The notes below the pieces were generated by a model that saw nothing but the letters and a program-made list of their open reading frames with translations, did not search any database and was not told the origin of the DNA. From contig CADCMN010000004.1 in assembly GCA_902802575.1 (NCBI GenBank), positions 1 to 53,261 of the forward strand: a DNA stretch of 53,261 bases. Direction: 5' to 3'. The translations under genes were made by a program, and so were the position numbers. Of the stretch, positions 41,335-48,696 are shown piece by piece (positions within the stretch are counted from its first letter, which is position 1; every line of letters starts with the position of its first letter). Source of the stretch: an uncultured Eubacteriales bacterium (lineage in GTDB: Bacteria; Bacillota; Clostridia; Christensenellales; CAG-138).

Positions 41335-42018
41335 ATGAAGAAACCTGTGCTGTATACGGAGGCGGCCTATGGGCTGGGCATGGTGGGGCTGAGCTTCAGC
41401 GTGGCCCTCATGACCCGGGCCGATTTCGGCGTGTCCATGGTGGTGGCCCCGGCCTATCTGCTCTATCTCAAGCTGAACCCCCTTTTCCCCTTCTTCACCT
41501 TCGGCATGGCGGAATATACCCTGCAGGCGGCGCTGCTGCTGTTCACCGTCCTGGCGGTCCGAAAGTTCAGGCCCTACTTTCTCTTCTCCTTCGTCACCGC
41601 CGTGCTCTACGGCTTTTTGCTGGACGGGTGGATGCTCCTGGTCGGGCGTTTCCCGGCGGAGAGCTTGCCCCTGCGGATCCTCTGGTATGTGCTGGGCATT
41701 TTGCTGGGCGCCGCCAGCATCGCCTGTTTCTTTCAGACCTATATCGCCCCGGAGGTCTATGAGCTGCTGGTGAAGGAGCTGGCGGAGAAGCTAAGGAAGC
41801 CCACCCATCGGGTGAAGACGGTCTACGACTGCGTGAGCTGCGCCGCGGCGGTGCTGATGTCCTTCGCCTTTTTCGGCTGGGGCCGGTTCGAGGGCGTGAA
41901 GCTGGGGACCGTGATCTGCGCCCTGGTGAACGGATTTTTGATCGGCAAGTGCACGGCGTTCCTGAACAGGCGTTTCGAATGTCGGGACGCTCTGCCCTGG
42001 CGGAAGTATTTCTCTTGA
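41335..42018 (+). CDS. YczE/DUF6198-like integral membrane protein
   Basis: The product has 227 residues with about five to six membrane helices. The opening LSFSVALMTRADFGVSMVVAP and the late VKLGTVICALVNGFLIGK fit the YczE/YyaS group (COG2364), distantly related to YitT. Function of the group is unknown. GGGAGGTG lies 4-5 nt before ATG 41335. The 200-bp gap downstream holds only the promoter of the next gene and a GC-rich stretch. Confidence 0.75.
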   Translation: MKKPVLYTEAAYGLGMVGLSFSVALMTRADFGVSMVVAPAYLLYLKLNPLFPFFTFGMAEYTLQAALLLFTVLAVRKFRPYFLFSFVTAVLYGFLLDGWMLLVGRFPAESLPLRILWYVLGILLGAASIACFFQTYIAPEVYELLVKELAEKLRKPTHRVKTVYDCVSCAAAVLMSFAFFGWGRFEGVKLGTVICALVNGFLIGKCTAFLNRRFECRDALPWRKYFS

Positions 42019-42157
42019 AGTCAGCCTGGCGAACAACTGCGTTTTTCACCAGACTGGGCCGCGCCGCGGGGCGTTCCGCCTCCGGCTCTTGCCTGTGCCC
42101 CATGCACTTGCGTGCGCACGGCTGCATCGCGCTTTGCGTCGATCGGTGAACAAAAAC

Positions 42158-42187
42158 TTGTGCTGTACAGGCGCTTTATGATATACT
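42158..42187 (+). promoter_or_regulatory. Promoter of the small EF-hand-like protein
   Basis: TTGTGC (42158-42163), 18 bp, TATACT (42182-42187). Confidence 0.6.
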
Positions 42188-42220
42188 ATATCCGATAAAA
42201 AGGAACAAGGAGGCATACCC

Positions 42221-42523
42221 ATGGGATTTTTGGGCAAACTGCTGGGCTTCGGCACCACCGTGGCCGGGACCGTGGCCGCCGTGAAGGTGGGCGAAAAGGT
42301 GAAGGAGAACAACCCCGACGGCGTCCAGGACGTGAACGGGGACGGCAAGGTGGACTATAAGGACTATGCCATCGAGGCCAAGAAGGCTGCCAAGGAGGTC
42401 TACGCTGAGGTCAAGGAGAAGGCCCCCGGCGTCATGGCCGAGGCCAAGGAGAAGGGGAGCGCCCTCTATGAGGACGCCAAGAAGACCGTGAAGGACACAT
42501 TCGGCGGCACGCCGAAGCAGTGA
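42221..42523 (+). CDS. Small protein with one EF-hand/dockerin-like loop and a Lys/Glu/Ala helix
   Basis: The product has 100 residues. A weakly hydrophobic Gly-rich start (MGFLGKLLGFGTTVAGTVAA) is followed by the loop DVNGDGKVDYKDY (about 37-49), whose Asp/Asn/Asp/Gly/Asp spacing is that of a calcium-binding EF-hand or dockerin loop. The rest (50-100) is a long amphipathic helix of Lys, Glu and Ala resembling YtxH or LEA-type stress proteins. AAGGAGG lies 9 nt before ATG 42221. It has its own promoter. No function can be assigned. Confidence 0.75.
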   Translation: MGFLGKLLGFGTTVAGTVAAVKVGEKVKENNPDGVQDVNGDGKVDYKDYAIEAKKAAKEVYAEVKEKAPGVMAEAKEKGSALYEDAKKTVKDTFGGTPKQ

Positions 42524-42525
42524 GA

Positions 42526-42668
42526 GTTGCTTTCGGCAGGTGAAGTTCGTGCGGCGCACGCCATATTTGCCTTCGGCAAGTGAAAATCATGCTGCGCACG
42601 AGTGAAATTTGCTGCGCAAATGAAATGCGCCTGCGGCGCGTGAAATCCATGCCTGGGGCATGGGTGAA
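42526..42668. repeat. Array of seven mini-palindromes with GTGAAAT spacers
   Basis: Short hairpins centred at about 42533, 42554, 42573, 42594, 42614, 42633 and 42655 follow one another every 19-21 bp. Examples are CGTGC-GGC-GCACG, TTGC-CTTCG-GCAA, TTTGC-TGC-GCAAA, GCGCC-TGC-GGCGC and CATGCC-TGG-GGCATG. Between most of them stands GTGAAA or TGAAAT. Arms differ from unit to unit while symmetry and spacing stay. It lies directly after the stop of the small EF-hand-like gene and before its terminator. Confidence 0.75.
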
Positions 42669-42704
42669 GGGAAGAATGAAAGCAGGACAGGCGATATTCC
42701 TCAC

Positions 42705-42732
42705 AAAAAAGGAGCTTTCAAAGCTCCTTTTT
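42705..42732. terminator. Terminator after the palindrome array
   Basis: AAAAAA-GGAGCTT-TCA-AAGCTCC-TTTTT, nearly the same hairpin as at 39774-39804. Confidence 0.88.
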
Positions 42733-42812
42733 CTGAATTTCATTTTTTATGAACCTTTTTCCTTCCTGCATCGTCTATTAGGGTGAAATCAAACGGAAAG
42801 GAGGCAGGCGGC

Positions 42813-44093
42813 ATGGACGAGTTTGAAGCTCTGCTGGAAGAAAACCGGCTGGGCGTGGAGCGCTGGGTGAAGTTTCATATGAGCGGCCCGGACGCTGAGG
42901 ACGTCCTGCAGGAAACGTACCTGGCGGCCTACCGGGCCTTCCCCCGGCTGAAGGACAGGGACGCCTTTCTGCCTTGGCTCCTCAGCATCGCCCGAAACAA
43001 ATTGCGGGACTGGTATCGTCGGCAGGCCCGGCGGCCGGAGACGCCGATGGAAACGCTGCCCGACGTGGCGGCGGAGGAAAGCCCCGACACCGCCGTGGAG
43101 GAGACGCTCTCGCACCTGGGGGACAGGGACGCTCGTATGCTGCGTCTGTTCTATCTTGAGCAGTTGCCCCAGAAGGAGATCGCCCGGCAGTTCAGCATTC
43201 CCCAGGGCACGGTGAAGAGCCGGCTCAGCGTGGCCCGGGACCGGTTTCGCGCCGCCTACCCCCATCCGCCGAAAGGAGAGAGGATCATGAAGAAACTGCC
43301 GCTGTATTTGCCGCCCTATTCTGTCGACTGGACGGAGGAAGCGCCCTTCCCCGTGATTTGGGAGGAGATGATGGGCTGGGGCATCGTGCCCCGGCTGGGC
43401 GAAACCTTGGTATGGGGCATGTACGATCTGCCCGGCCGAAAGCTGGACGTGGGATACGACATGGCCGTCACGGGCCGAGCCAAGGTGCATGGGCTGGAGG
43501 GCGTCAGCTTTACCGCCCGGGTGGTGGAACCCAAACCCGAGCTACGGGAGGGCGATCTGATGATCGAGCCTGTGGAAAACTCCGGCGCGAAAGAGGAGGT
43601 CTGGACCTTTGTGGGCCAGCTCAAGGACGGCCGCACCCGCTTTTTGTCCGCCGAACGGGAGGAGAACGGGGTGAAGGAGCTGACCACCTTCCTGGACGGG
43701 GACGAGTTCATGGCCAATTGGGGCTTCGGCGAGGACAACCGGGGCAACGACGTCCATCTGGCCAGTCGGGGGTCGATCACGAGAAACGGGAGCGATTACA
43801 CCGCAGAAAAGACGGACGGGCCGGACGTGGTGGGCCGGTGTCGCCTGACGCTGGACGGCCGGGAACACGACTGTATCGCCGTCATGGACCTGAGCGCCTA
43901 TGAGGAAGGCGTGGTCTCCCTGCAGTTCATCAATCGGGACGGCCGGACCCTGCTGTGGCAGCGGTACAACCGGGACGATTGGGCGCTGGATCGCTATGGC
44001 AAGCGCTGGTCGGCACTCCTGCCCGAGAACGAGCGCATCACCGTCAACGGCGCCCTCTTCGTCCATTGGTACGACTGCCTCTATGTGCGGTGA
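42813..44093 (+). CDS. ECF-type sigma factor fused to a C-terminal domain of unknown function
   Basis: The product has 426 residues. Residues about 1-155 are an ECF sigma factor: region 2 (VERWVKFHMSGPDAEDVLQETYLAAYR, seen in parts), then FLPWLLSIARNKLRDWYRR, and region 4 (LSHLGDRDARMLRLFYLEQL, EIARQFSIPQGTVKSRLSVA). Residues about 159-426 are a soluble domain with no membrane helix and no family I can name (starts MKKLPLYLPPYSVDW). An in-frame ATG at 43287 with its own strong ribosome site may also yield this domain alone. No anti-sigma gene follows; the C-terminal domain may do that job or sense a ligand. AAAGGAGG precedes ATG 42813. Confidence 0.87.
   Translation: MDEFEALLEENRLGVERWVKFHMSGPDAEDVLQETYLAAYRAFPRLKDRDAFLPWLLSIARNKLRDWYRRQARRPETPMETLPDVAAEESPDTAVEETLSHLGDRDARMLRLFYLEQLPQKEIARQFSIPQGTVKSRLSVARDRFRAAYPHPPKGERIMKKLPLYLPPYSVDWTEEAPFPVIWEEMMGWGIVPRLGETLVWGMYDLPGRKLDVGYDMAVTGRAKVHGLEGVSFTARVVEPKPELREGDLMIEPVENSGAKEEVWTFVGQLKDGRTRFLSAEREENGVKELTTFLDGDEFMANWGFGEDNRGNDVHLASRGSITRNGSDYTAEKTDGPDVVGRCRLTLDGREHDCIAVMDLSAYEEGVVSLQFINRDGRTLLWQRYNRDDWALDRYGKRWSALLPENERITVNGALFVHWYDCLYVR
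43272..43289 (+). promoter_or_regulatory. Internal ribosome-binding site inside the sigma-factor fusion gene
   Basis: AAAGGAG (43272-43278), 8 nt, ATG (43287). The site lies in frame at the join between the sigma part and the C-terminal domain and is as strong as the site of the full-length gene. Confidence 0.6.
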
Positions 44094-44134
44094 GATCCTC
44101 ATTCCCGGACGGCGGACCGCCCGCTGAACCGACG

Positions 44135-44162
44135 AAAAAAACGCCCTGCAAGGGCGTTTTTT
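44135..44162. terminator. Bidirectional terminator between the sigma fusion and the PAS-CPBP gene
   Basis: AAAAAA-ACGCCCT-GCA-AGGGCGT-TTTTT. Confidence 0.9.
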
Positions 44163-44177
44163 GATAGCGGATGAGGA

Positions 44178-45422
44178 TCAAACGAAACCCAGATACCAGA
44201 TGACTTCGCCCAGGACGAAGTGGGGGATGCACAGCCCCCAAATGCTGTTCTGCTTGCGGTAGAGGATGCCGAAGATGGACAGCAACGCCGTGGCGGCCAA
44301 CATATACATGAAGCCGCGATGGATGTGCAGCGCGCCGAACAGCAGGGAGGACACGATGATGGCCGCGGACTCGCTGTACTTCCCCACGAAGATGCGGCGC
44401 AGGTTCTCATGGATGACGCCCCGGGACAGGAATTCCTGCAGTACGGCCGTCAGGGGATAGGCGAAGTCAGACCAGCCCAGCTTGCTCCAGTCCCAGAAGG
44501 GGGCGCCTTCCGGGAAGAATCCCGGGGCCACGCGCAGGAGAAGGAGCTTGACGCCGAACAGCGCTGCCGTAAAGACCGCCGTCAGCAAACAGTCCACCTT
44601 GATCGCCTTGCCGATGCCCTTGATCTTCAGGCCCATCTCCTCGAAGGAGAAGTGGGTGTAGTGGCGGATATAGAAGAACATGATCAGGGAGATGGCATGG
44701 ATGAACTGGGTCATGATCTCCTGAGAGACCTTCTGCCCGGTCTGCTGCCACAGGGCGACGATATATATCCAGATCGAAACGGCGGTCATGGTGCCGATGA
44801 ACACCGCCGAGCTCTCCCGACGCTTGCGGCGCAGGATGTCGATCTCGGTGATGTCGTCGAAGTGGATGGCATAGCTCCTGTTCTGAGCGTCCTCTTCATC
44901 CTCCAGGCAGATGCAGCTGGTGTTGAGCCGCACAAGGCGGCCATCCTCCCGGCGAAACAGGATGTCGCCCCGCTGGGAGGCGTTCTTTTCCGCCGTGGCC
45001 TTCACCAGGAATTCCAGCAGAGCGTCGTTCTCCTTGTCGAACACGTCCCGATACCGCTTTCCCACGGCGTTCTCCGTCAGCCCCAGGATCAAGGACGCGG
45101 AAGGGTTGATGTAGCGGATGACCCCGCCCCGGTCGAAGGTGATGATCCCTTCGTCAAAGTCCCGCAGGACCCGGGTGTCCAGCGCCTCCTGCATCTGCTC
45201 GGCGTCGATGGTCTGCTGCACGATCTCCTCGCTGACAGCCTCCTCCGGCGCGGCCTGGTCGGAGGTCTCCACCTCCATGTCGCTGTTCAAAAGCGAATCG
45301 GCGACCTTCTCGTCCAGCATATCCTGCAGCTCGTCCTCCTGCAGGCTGCGCACCATGGTCTCCTGATCGGCTTTGACTTCCTTCGCTGCCGGTGCTTCCG
45401 GGCTCTCTTTTTCGATCTCCAT
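44178..45422 (-). CDS. PAS domain fused to a CPBP (CAAX/Abi) intramembrane protease domain
   Basis: The product has 414 residues. An acidic N-terminus (1-80) leads to a PAS domain (about 83-195: FDEGIITFDRGGVIRYINPSA and the late YAIHFDDITE). A CPBP domain with about six helices follows (about 205-414). Its motifs are QEFLSR (329-334), FGALH (362-366) and HFVLGE (401-406). In most CPBP proteases motif 1 is EEXXXR; here the first Glu is Gln329, so activity is uncertain. The fusion suggests that a cytoplasmic signal (redox, ligand or light) controls cleavage or binding in the membrane. AGAGGAAA precedes ATG 45422. Confidence 0.83.
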   Translation of the reverse strand: MEIEKESPEAPAAKEVKADQETMVRSLQEDELQDMLDEKVADSLLNSDMEVETSDQAAPEEAVSEEIVQQTIDAEQMQEALDTRVLRDFDEGIITFDRGGVIRYINPSASLILGLTENAVGKRYRDVFDKENDALLEFLVKATAEKNASQRGDILFRREDGRLVRLNTSCICLEDEEDAQNRSYAIHFDDITEIDILRRKRRESSAVFIGTMTAVSIWIYIVALWQQTGQKVSQEIMTQFIHAISLIMFFYIRHYTHFSFEEMGLKIKGIGKAIKVDCLLTAVFTAALFGVKLLLLRVAPGFFPEGAPFWDWSKLGWSDFAYPLTAVLQEFLSRGVIHENLRRIFVGKYSESAAIIVSSLLFGALHIHRGFMYMLAATALLSIFGILYRKQNSIWGLCIPHFVLGEVIWYLGFV

Positions 45423-45454
45423 GCTGATTTCCTCTTCTTTGCTGTGTATATCTT

Positions 45455-45483
45455 ATTGTACCCGATATCCGCGCACAATGCAA
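45455..45483 (-). promoter_or_regulatory. Promoter of the PAS-CPBP gene
   Basis: On the minus strand TTGCAT (45483-45478), 17 bp, TACAAT (45460-45455). Confidence 0.75.
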
Positions 45484-45509
45484 CACAAATGCGTTGCGGG
45501 GCCTGTTGG

Positions 45510-45537
45510 TTGACAAACACAGGAAATACGGTATAAT
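45510..45537 (+). promoter_or_regulatory. Promoter of the Lrp-aminotransferase operon
   Basis: TTGACA (45510-45515), 16 bp, TATAAT (45532-45537), both boxes consensus. The nearby CGTATACAATATACCG (about 45538-45553) is an imperfect dyad where Lrp could bind. Confidence 0.85.
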
Positions 45538-45576
45538 CGTATACAATATACCGTCATGGAACGAAGGAGGATGCCT

Positions 45577-46068
45577 ATGGACAGGATCGACACGGCATTG
45601 CTGGAACTATTGGAGGAGGACGCCCGGCGGACGCCGGAGCAGGTGGGCGTGCTGCTGGGGATCACCGCGGCGGAAGCGAAGGCGCGGATCGAGGGGCTGG
45701 AAGCCGCAGGCGTCATCCGCGGCTACACGGTCCTCATCGACCGGGAGCACCTTCCCGAGGAGACCATCAGCGCCCTCATCGAGGTGAAGGTCCAGCCGGA
45801 GCGGAATAGGGGCTTCGACGCCATCGCCGAGCAGCTGTATCTCTTCGACGAGGTGAAGGCCTGCTACCTCATGTCCGGGGCCTATGATCTCATGCTCATC
45901 GTGGAGGGCAAGAACATCCGCTCCGTGTCCCGGTTCGTGGCCGAGCGGCTGTCCATTTTGGACAATGTCCAGAGCTGCGCCACCCATTTCATCCTGAAGC
46001 GGTACAAGACAGACGGCGTCATCTTCGAGAAGCAGCCCGGCGACAAGCGCATGGTGGTGAGCATATGA
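45577..46068 (+). CDS. Lrp/AsnC family transcription regulator
   Basis: The product has 163 residues. The N-terminal HTH (about 1-55: IDTALLELLEEDARRTPEQVG, then ITAAEAKARIEGLEAAGVIRGYTV) is followed by a RAM ligand-binding domain (about 65-145: ALIEVKVQPE, ACYLMSGAYDLMLIVEG). It probably responds to an amino acid and controls its own operon with the aminotransferase. ATG 45577 has AAGGAGG 6-7 nt upstream; the ATG at 45556 lies before the ribosome site. It overlaps the aminotransferase gene by 4 nt. Confidence 0.92.
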   Translation: MDRIDTALLELLEEDARRTPEQVGVLLGITAAEAKARIEGLEAAGVIRGYTVLIDREHLPEETISALIEVKVQPERNRGFDAIAEQLYLFDEVKACYLMSGAYDLMLIVEGKNIRSVSRFVAERLSILDNVQSCATHFILKRYKTDGVIFEKQPGDKRMVVSI

Positions 46069-47240
46069 ACATCGACGCCCTGATCTCCCAAAAGGCCAAG
46101 GCCATCCAGCCCTCGCCCATCCGCCGGTTCTTCGATTTGGCCAACGCCATGGAGGGGACCGTCTCCCTGGGCATCGGCGAGCCGGACTTTGTGACCCCCT
46201 GGCACATCCGGGATGCGGCCATGGCGTCGATGCGCGCCGGGGAGACCGCCTACACGCCCAACGCCGGCACGCCCCGGCTTCGGCAGGCGGTGGCGGACTA
46301 CCTCTACGCCCGGTTCGGACTTTCCTACGACCCCAAGACCGAGATCTTCATCACCGTGGGCGCGTCGGAAGCCATCGACCTTGCCATGCGGGTGCTGGTG
46401 GACCCGAGCGACGAGGTGCTGATCCCGGACCCCAGCTACATCTCCTACAGCCCCGGCGCCCTGCTGGCCGGCGGCAAGAGCGTGCTGCTGCCCACCTACG
46501 CCGAGGACGGGTTCGCGCTGCGGGGGGATGTGCTCCAAAGCGCGTTGACGCCCCGGTCCAAGGCCCTGGTGCTGCCCTATCCCAACAATCCCACCGGCGG
46601 GATCATGACCCGGCCTCAGCTTGAAGAGCTGGCGGCGGTGCTGGAGAAAACGGATCTGCCGGTGATCTCCGATGAGATATACGGAGAGCTGACCTATGCG
46701 GGCGACCATGTATCCATCGCTCAGATCCCCGGCATGAAGGAGCGGACCATCCTGATCTCCGGCTTTTCCAAGGCTTTCGCCATGACCGGCTGGCGGCTGG
46801 GGTTCGTGGCGGCGGACAGGCGGTTCGTGTCCCAGATGCTGAAGGTCCATCAGTACGTCATCATGTGCGCTTCCACTATGAGCCAGGCAGCCGCGGCCGA
46901 AGCCCTGAACGGCATGCTGCGGGGGGAGTTCGACGACGTGGAGAAGATGCGTCGGGCCTACGACCAGCGGCGGCGGTACATCTATGACCGGCTCAACCGC
47001 ATGGGGCTCCGCTGCTTCGAGCCCCGGGGCGCCTTCTACATCTTCCCGGACATCACCTCCACGGGCCTCACCTCGGAGCAGTTCGCAGAATCGCTCCTCA
47101 GGGAGGAGCGGGTGGCCGTGGTCCCTGGCAACGCTTTCGGCAGCCGGGGCGAGGGATTTGTCCGCTGCTCCTACGCCGCCAGCCTCAAAAACATCGAGGA
47201 GGCCATGGACAGGATGGAGCGATTTGTGAAGAGGTTTTAG
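46065..47240 (+). CDS. Class I/II pyridoxal-phosphate aminotransferase
   Basis: The product has 391 residues, normal for fold type I aminotransferases (AspB/PatA group). Family marks are SLGIGEPDF (about 34-42), YPNNPTGG (about 172-179), ISDEIYGEL (about 202-210) and the Schiff-base lysine in SGFSKAFAMTGWRLGF. The late VRCSYAAS carries the carboxylate-binding Arg. It transfers the amino group between an amino acid and a 2-oxo acid; aromatic or alanine substrates are likely but not proven. The ATGA overlap with the Lrp gene shows co-translation. Confidence 0.93.
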   Translation: MNIDALISQKAKAIQPSPIRRFFDLANAMEGTVSLGIGEPDFVTPWHIRDAAMASMRAGETAYTPNAGTPRLRQAVADYLYARFGLSYDPKTEIFITVGASEAIDLAMRVLVDPSDEVLIPDPSYISYSPGALLAGGKSVLLPTYAEDGFALRGDVLQSALTPRSKALVLPYPNNPTGGIMTRPQLEELAAVLEKTDLPVISDEIYGELTYAGDHVSIAQIPGMKERTILISGFSKAFAMTGWRLGFVAADRRFVSQMLKVHQYVIMCASTMSQAAAAEALNGMLRGEFDDVEKMRRAYDQRRRYIYDRLNRMGLRCFEPRGAFYIFPDITSTGLTSEQFAESLLREERVAVVPGNAFGSRGEGFVRCSYAASLKNIEEAMDRMERFVKRF

Positions 47241-47260
47241 CAAAAAAGCTCTATACGGAA

Positions 47261-47294
47261 AAGAGGATGCCAAACTCGCTTTTGGCATCCTCTT
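47261..47294. terminator. Terminator between the aminotransferase and lpd
   Basis: AAGAGGATGCCAAA-CTCGCT-TTTGGCATCCTCTT, perfect 14-bp stem between converging operons. Confidence 0.85.
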
Positions 47295-47314
47295 CTTGTT
47301 GCAGAGGGAAAAAA

Positions 47315-48694
47315 CTATCCCAGTTTCGCTTCCAGCTCCTCCAGGGCCGCTGTCAGGGCTTCCTCGAAGGTGGGATGGGGGCGCATGGCTTTGAGAAGAT
47401 CGCCGGGGGTCTGCCCGTTGGCGATGGCTTCGGAGAGCTGGGAGATCATGTCGGAGGCGTTCGAACACATGAGCTGGGCCCCCAGGAGCTTGCGGGTCTC
47501 GGCGTGGGCCACCAGCTTCATGAAGCCCCGATCACCGTTGAGGATCACGGTGCGGCCGTTGGCGGACATGAGGGCTTTGGCGGTCTTCACGGGGATCTCC
47601 CGGGCCTTGGCGTCGGCTTCGGTGAGACCCACGGCGGCGATCTCGGGCCGCACGTACACGCAGCCGGGGACCAGGCTGAGGTCCGTTTCGTTGGCCTTGC
47701 CGGCGATCTCATTGACGGCGTAGATGCCCTGGGCGGTGGCCACGTGGGCGAGTTGGACCGGGGAGGATACGTCGCCGATGGCGTAGACCCCGGGGAGGCT
47801 GGTCTCGAACCGCTCGTTCACCTTGATCCGGCGGCGGTCCATCTCCACAGCCACGCCCTCGCCGAAGAGGCCCGCCGTGCAGGGGCTGCGGCCGATGGCG
47901 CACAATACCTTCTCGCCGGCGACGGATTGGAGCTTGCCCCTGGTCTCAAAGTTCACCTGCAGGCCGGCGCCGGTCTGCTCCAGGTTCTTCACCATGGCGC
48001 CGGTGAACACCTGAACGCCCCGCTTCTTCATGATCATACTGAGGTTCTGCCCCAGCTCCCGATCCATGTTGGGCAGGAGCCGATCGAGACCCTCCACCAC
48101 CGTGACCGCCACGCCCAGATCGTTGTAGAAGGTGGCGAACTCCATGCCGATGACGCCGCCGCCGATGATGATGAGGGAGTTAAAGCCGCCGCCCTCGCCT
48201 GAGAGCAGCTCGTCGGAGGTCATGACGCCGGGGAGGTCAAGGCCCGGGATGGGAGGTCGGGCGGGCACGGAGCCCGTGGCCAGCAGGATGTTTTGGGCCG
48301 TGTAGACGCCCTCGTTCTCGCCGGAAACGACCACGGTGTTCGGGGCGGTCAGGGTGCCGATGCCCCGCAGCAGCGTCACCTTGGCGGCCTTGAAGAGCCC
48401 TTCGATGCCGCCCCGGAGCTTTTCCACCACTTGCTGCTTGTAGGCGAACATGGCGGTGAGGTCGTAGGAAAGGTTCTCGGCGGCGACGCCCAGCTCGGCG
48501 CCGTGCTTGGCTTCCTCGTAGACGGCGGAGGCGTGCAAGAGGGCTTTGGTGGGGATGCAGCCCCGATTTAGGCAGGTGCCGCCCACCTCCCGTTTTTCCA
48601 CCACCGCAGTTTTCAGACCCAACCTGGCGGCGTGCAGGGCAGCCTCGTAACCGCCCGGGCCCGCGCCGATGACGATCAAATCAAAATTGAACAT
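47315..48694 (-). CDS. lpd: Dihydrolipoyl dehydrogenase (L-protein)
   Basis: The product has 459 residues. FAD-binding GAGPGGYEAALHAARLG (about 10-26), the redox disulfide GGTCLNRGCIPTK (about 38-50), NAD-binding GGGVIGMEFA (about 175-184) and the C-terminal His-Glu pair in RPHPTFEEAL (about 440-449) are all present. It reoxidises the dihydrolipoyl arm of the GcvH protein with NAD. It is the last gene of the glycine cleavage operon, starting 2 nt after lplA. Confidence 0.96.
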   Translation of the reverse strand: MFNFDLIVIGAGPGGYEAALHAARLGLKTAVVEKREVGGTCLNRGCIPTKALLHASAVYEEAKHGAELGVAAENLSYDLTAMFAYKQQVVEKLRGGIEGLFKAAKVTLLRGIGTLTAPNTVVVSGENEGVYTAQNILLATGSVPARPPIPGLDLPGVMTSDELLSGEGGGFNSLIIIGGGVIGMEFATFYNDLGVAVTVVEGLDRLLPNMDRELGQNLSMIMKKRGVQVFTGAMVKNLEQTGAGLQVNFETRGKLQSVAGEKVLCAIGRSPCTAGLFGEGVAVEMDRRRIKVNERFETSLPGVYAIGDVSSPVQLAHVATAQGIYAVNEIAGKANETDLSLVPGCVYVRPEIAAVGLTEADAKAREIPVKTAKALMSANGRTVILNGDRGFMKLVAHAETRKLLGAQLMCSNASDMISQLSEAIANGQTPGDLLKAMRPHPTFEEALTAALEELEAKLG

Positions 48695-48696
48695 AG

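Noticed and set aside
42526..42668. CRISPR array
   Set aside because: Units are not identical repeats with unique spacers; symmetry is kept but sequence is not, the period is about 20 bp, and no cas gene is seen.
42432..42743. Minus-strand open frame of 103 codons over the palindrome array
   Set aside because: It is formed by the repeats themselves (Phe-Thr-Cys-Arg-Arg pattern), covers a terminator and has no ribosome site.
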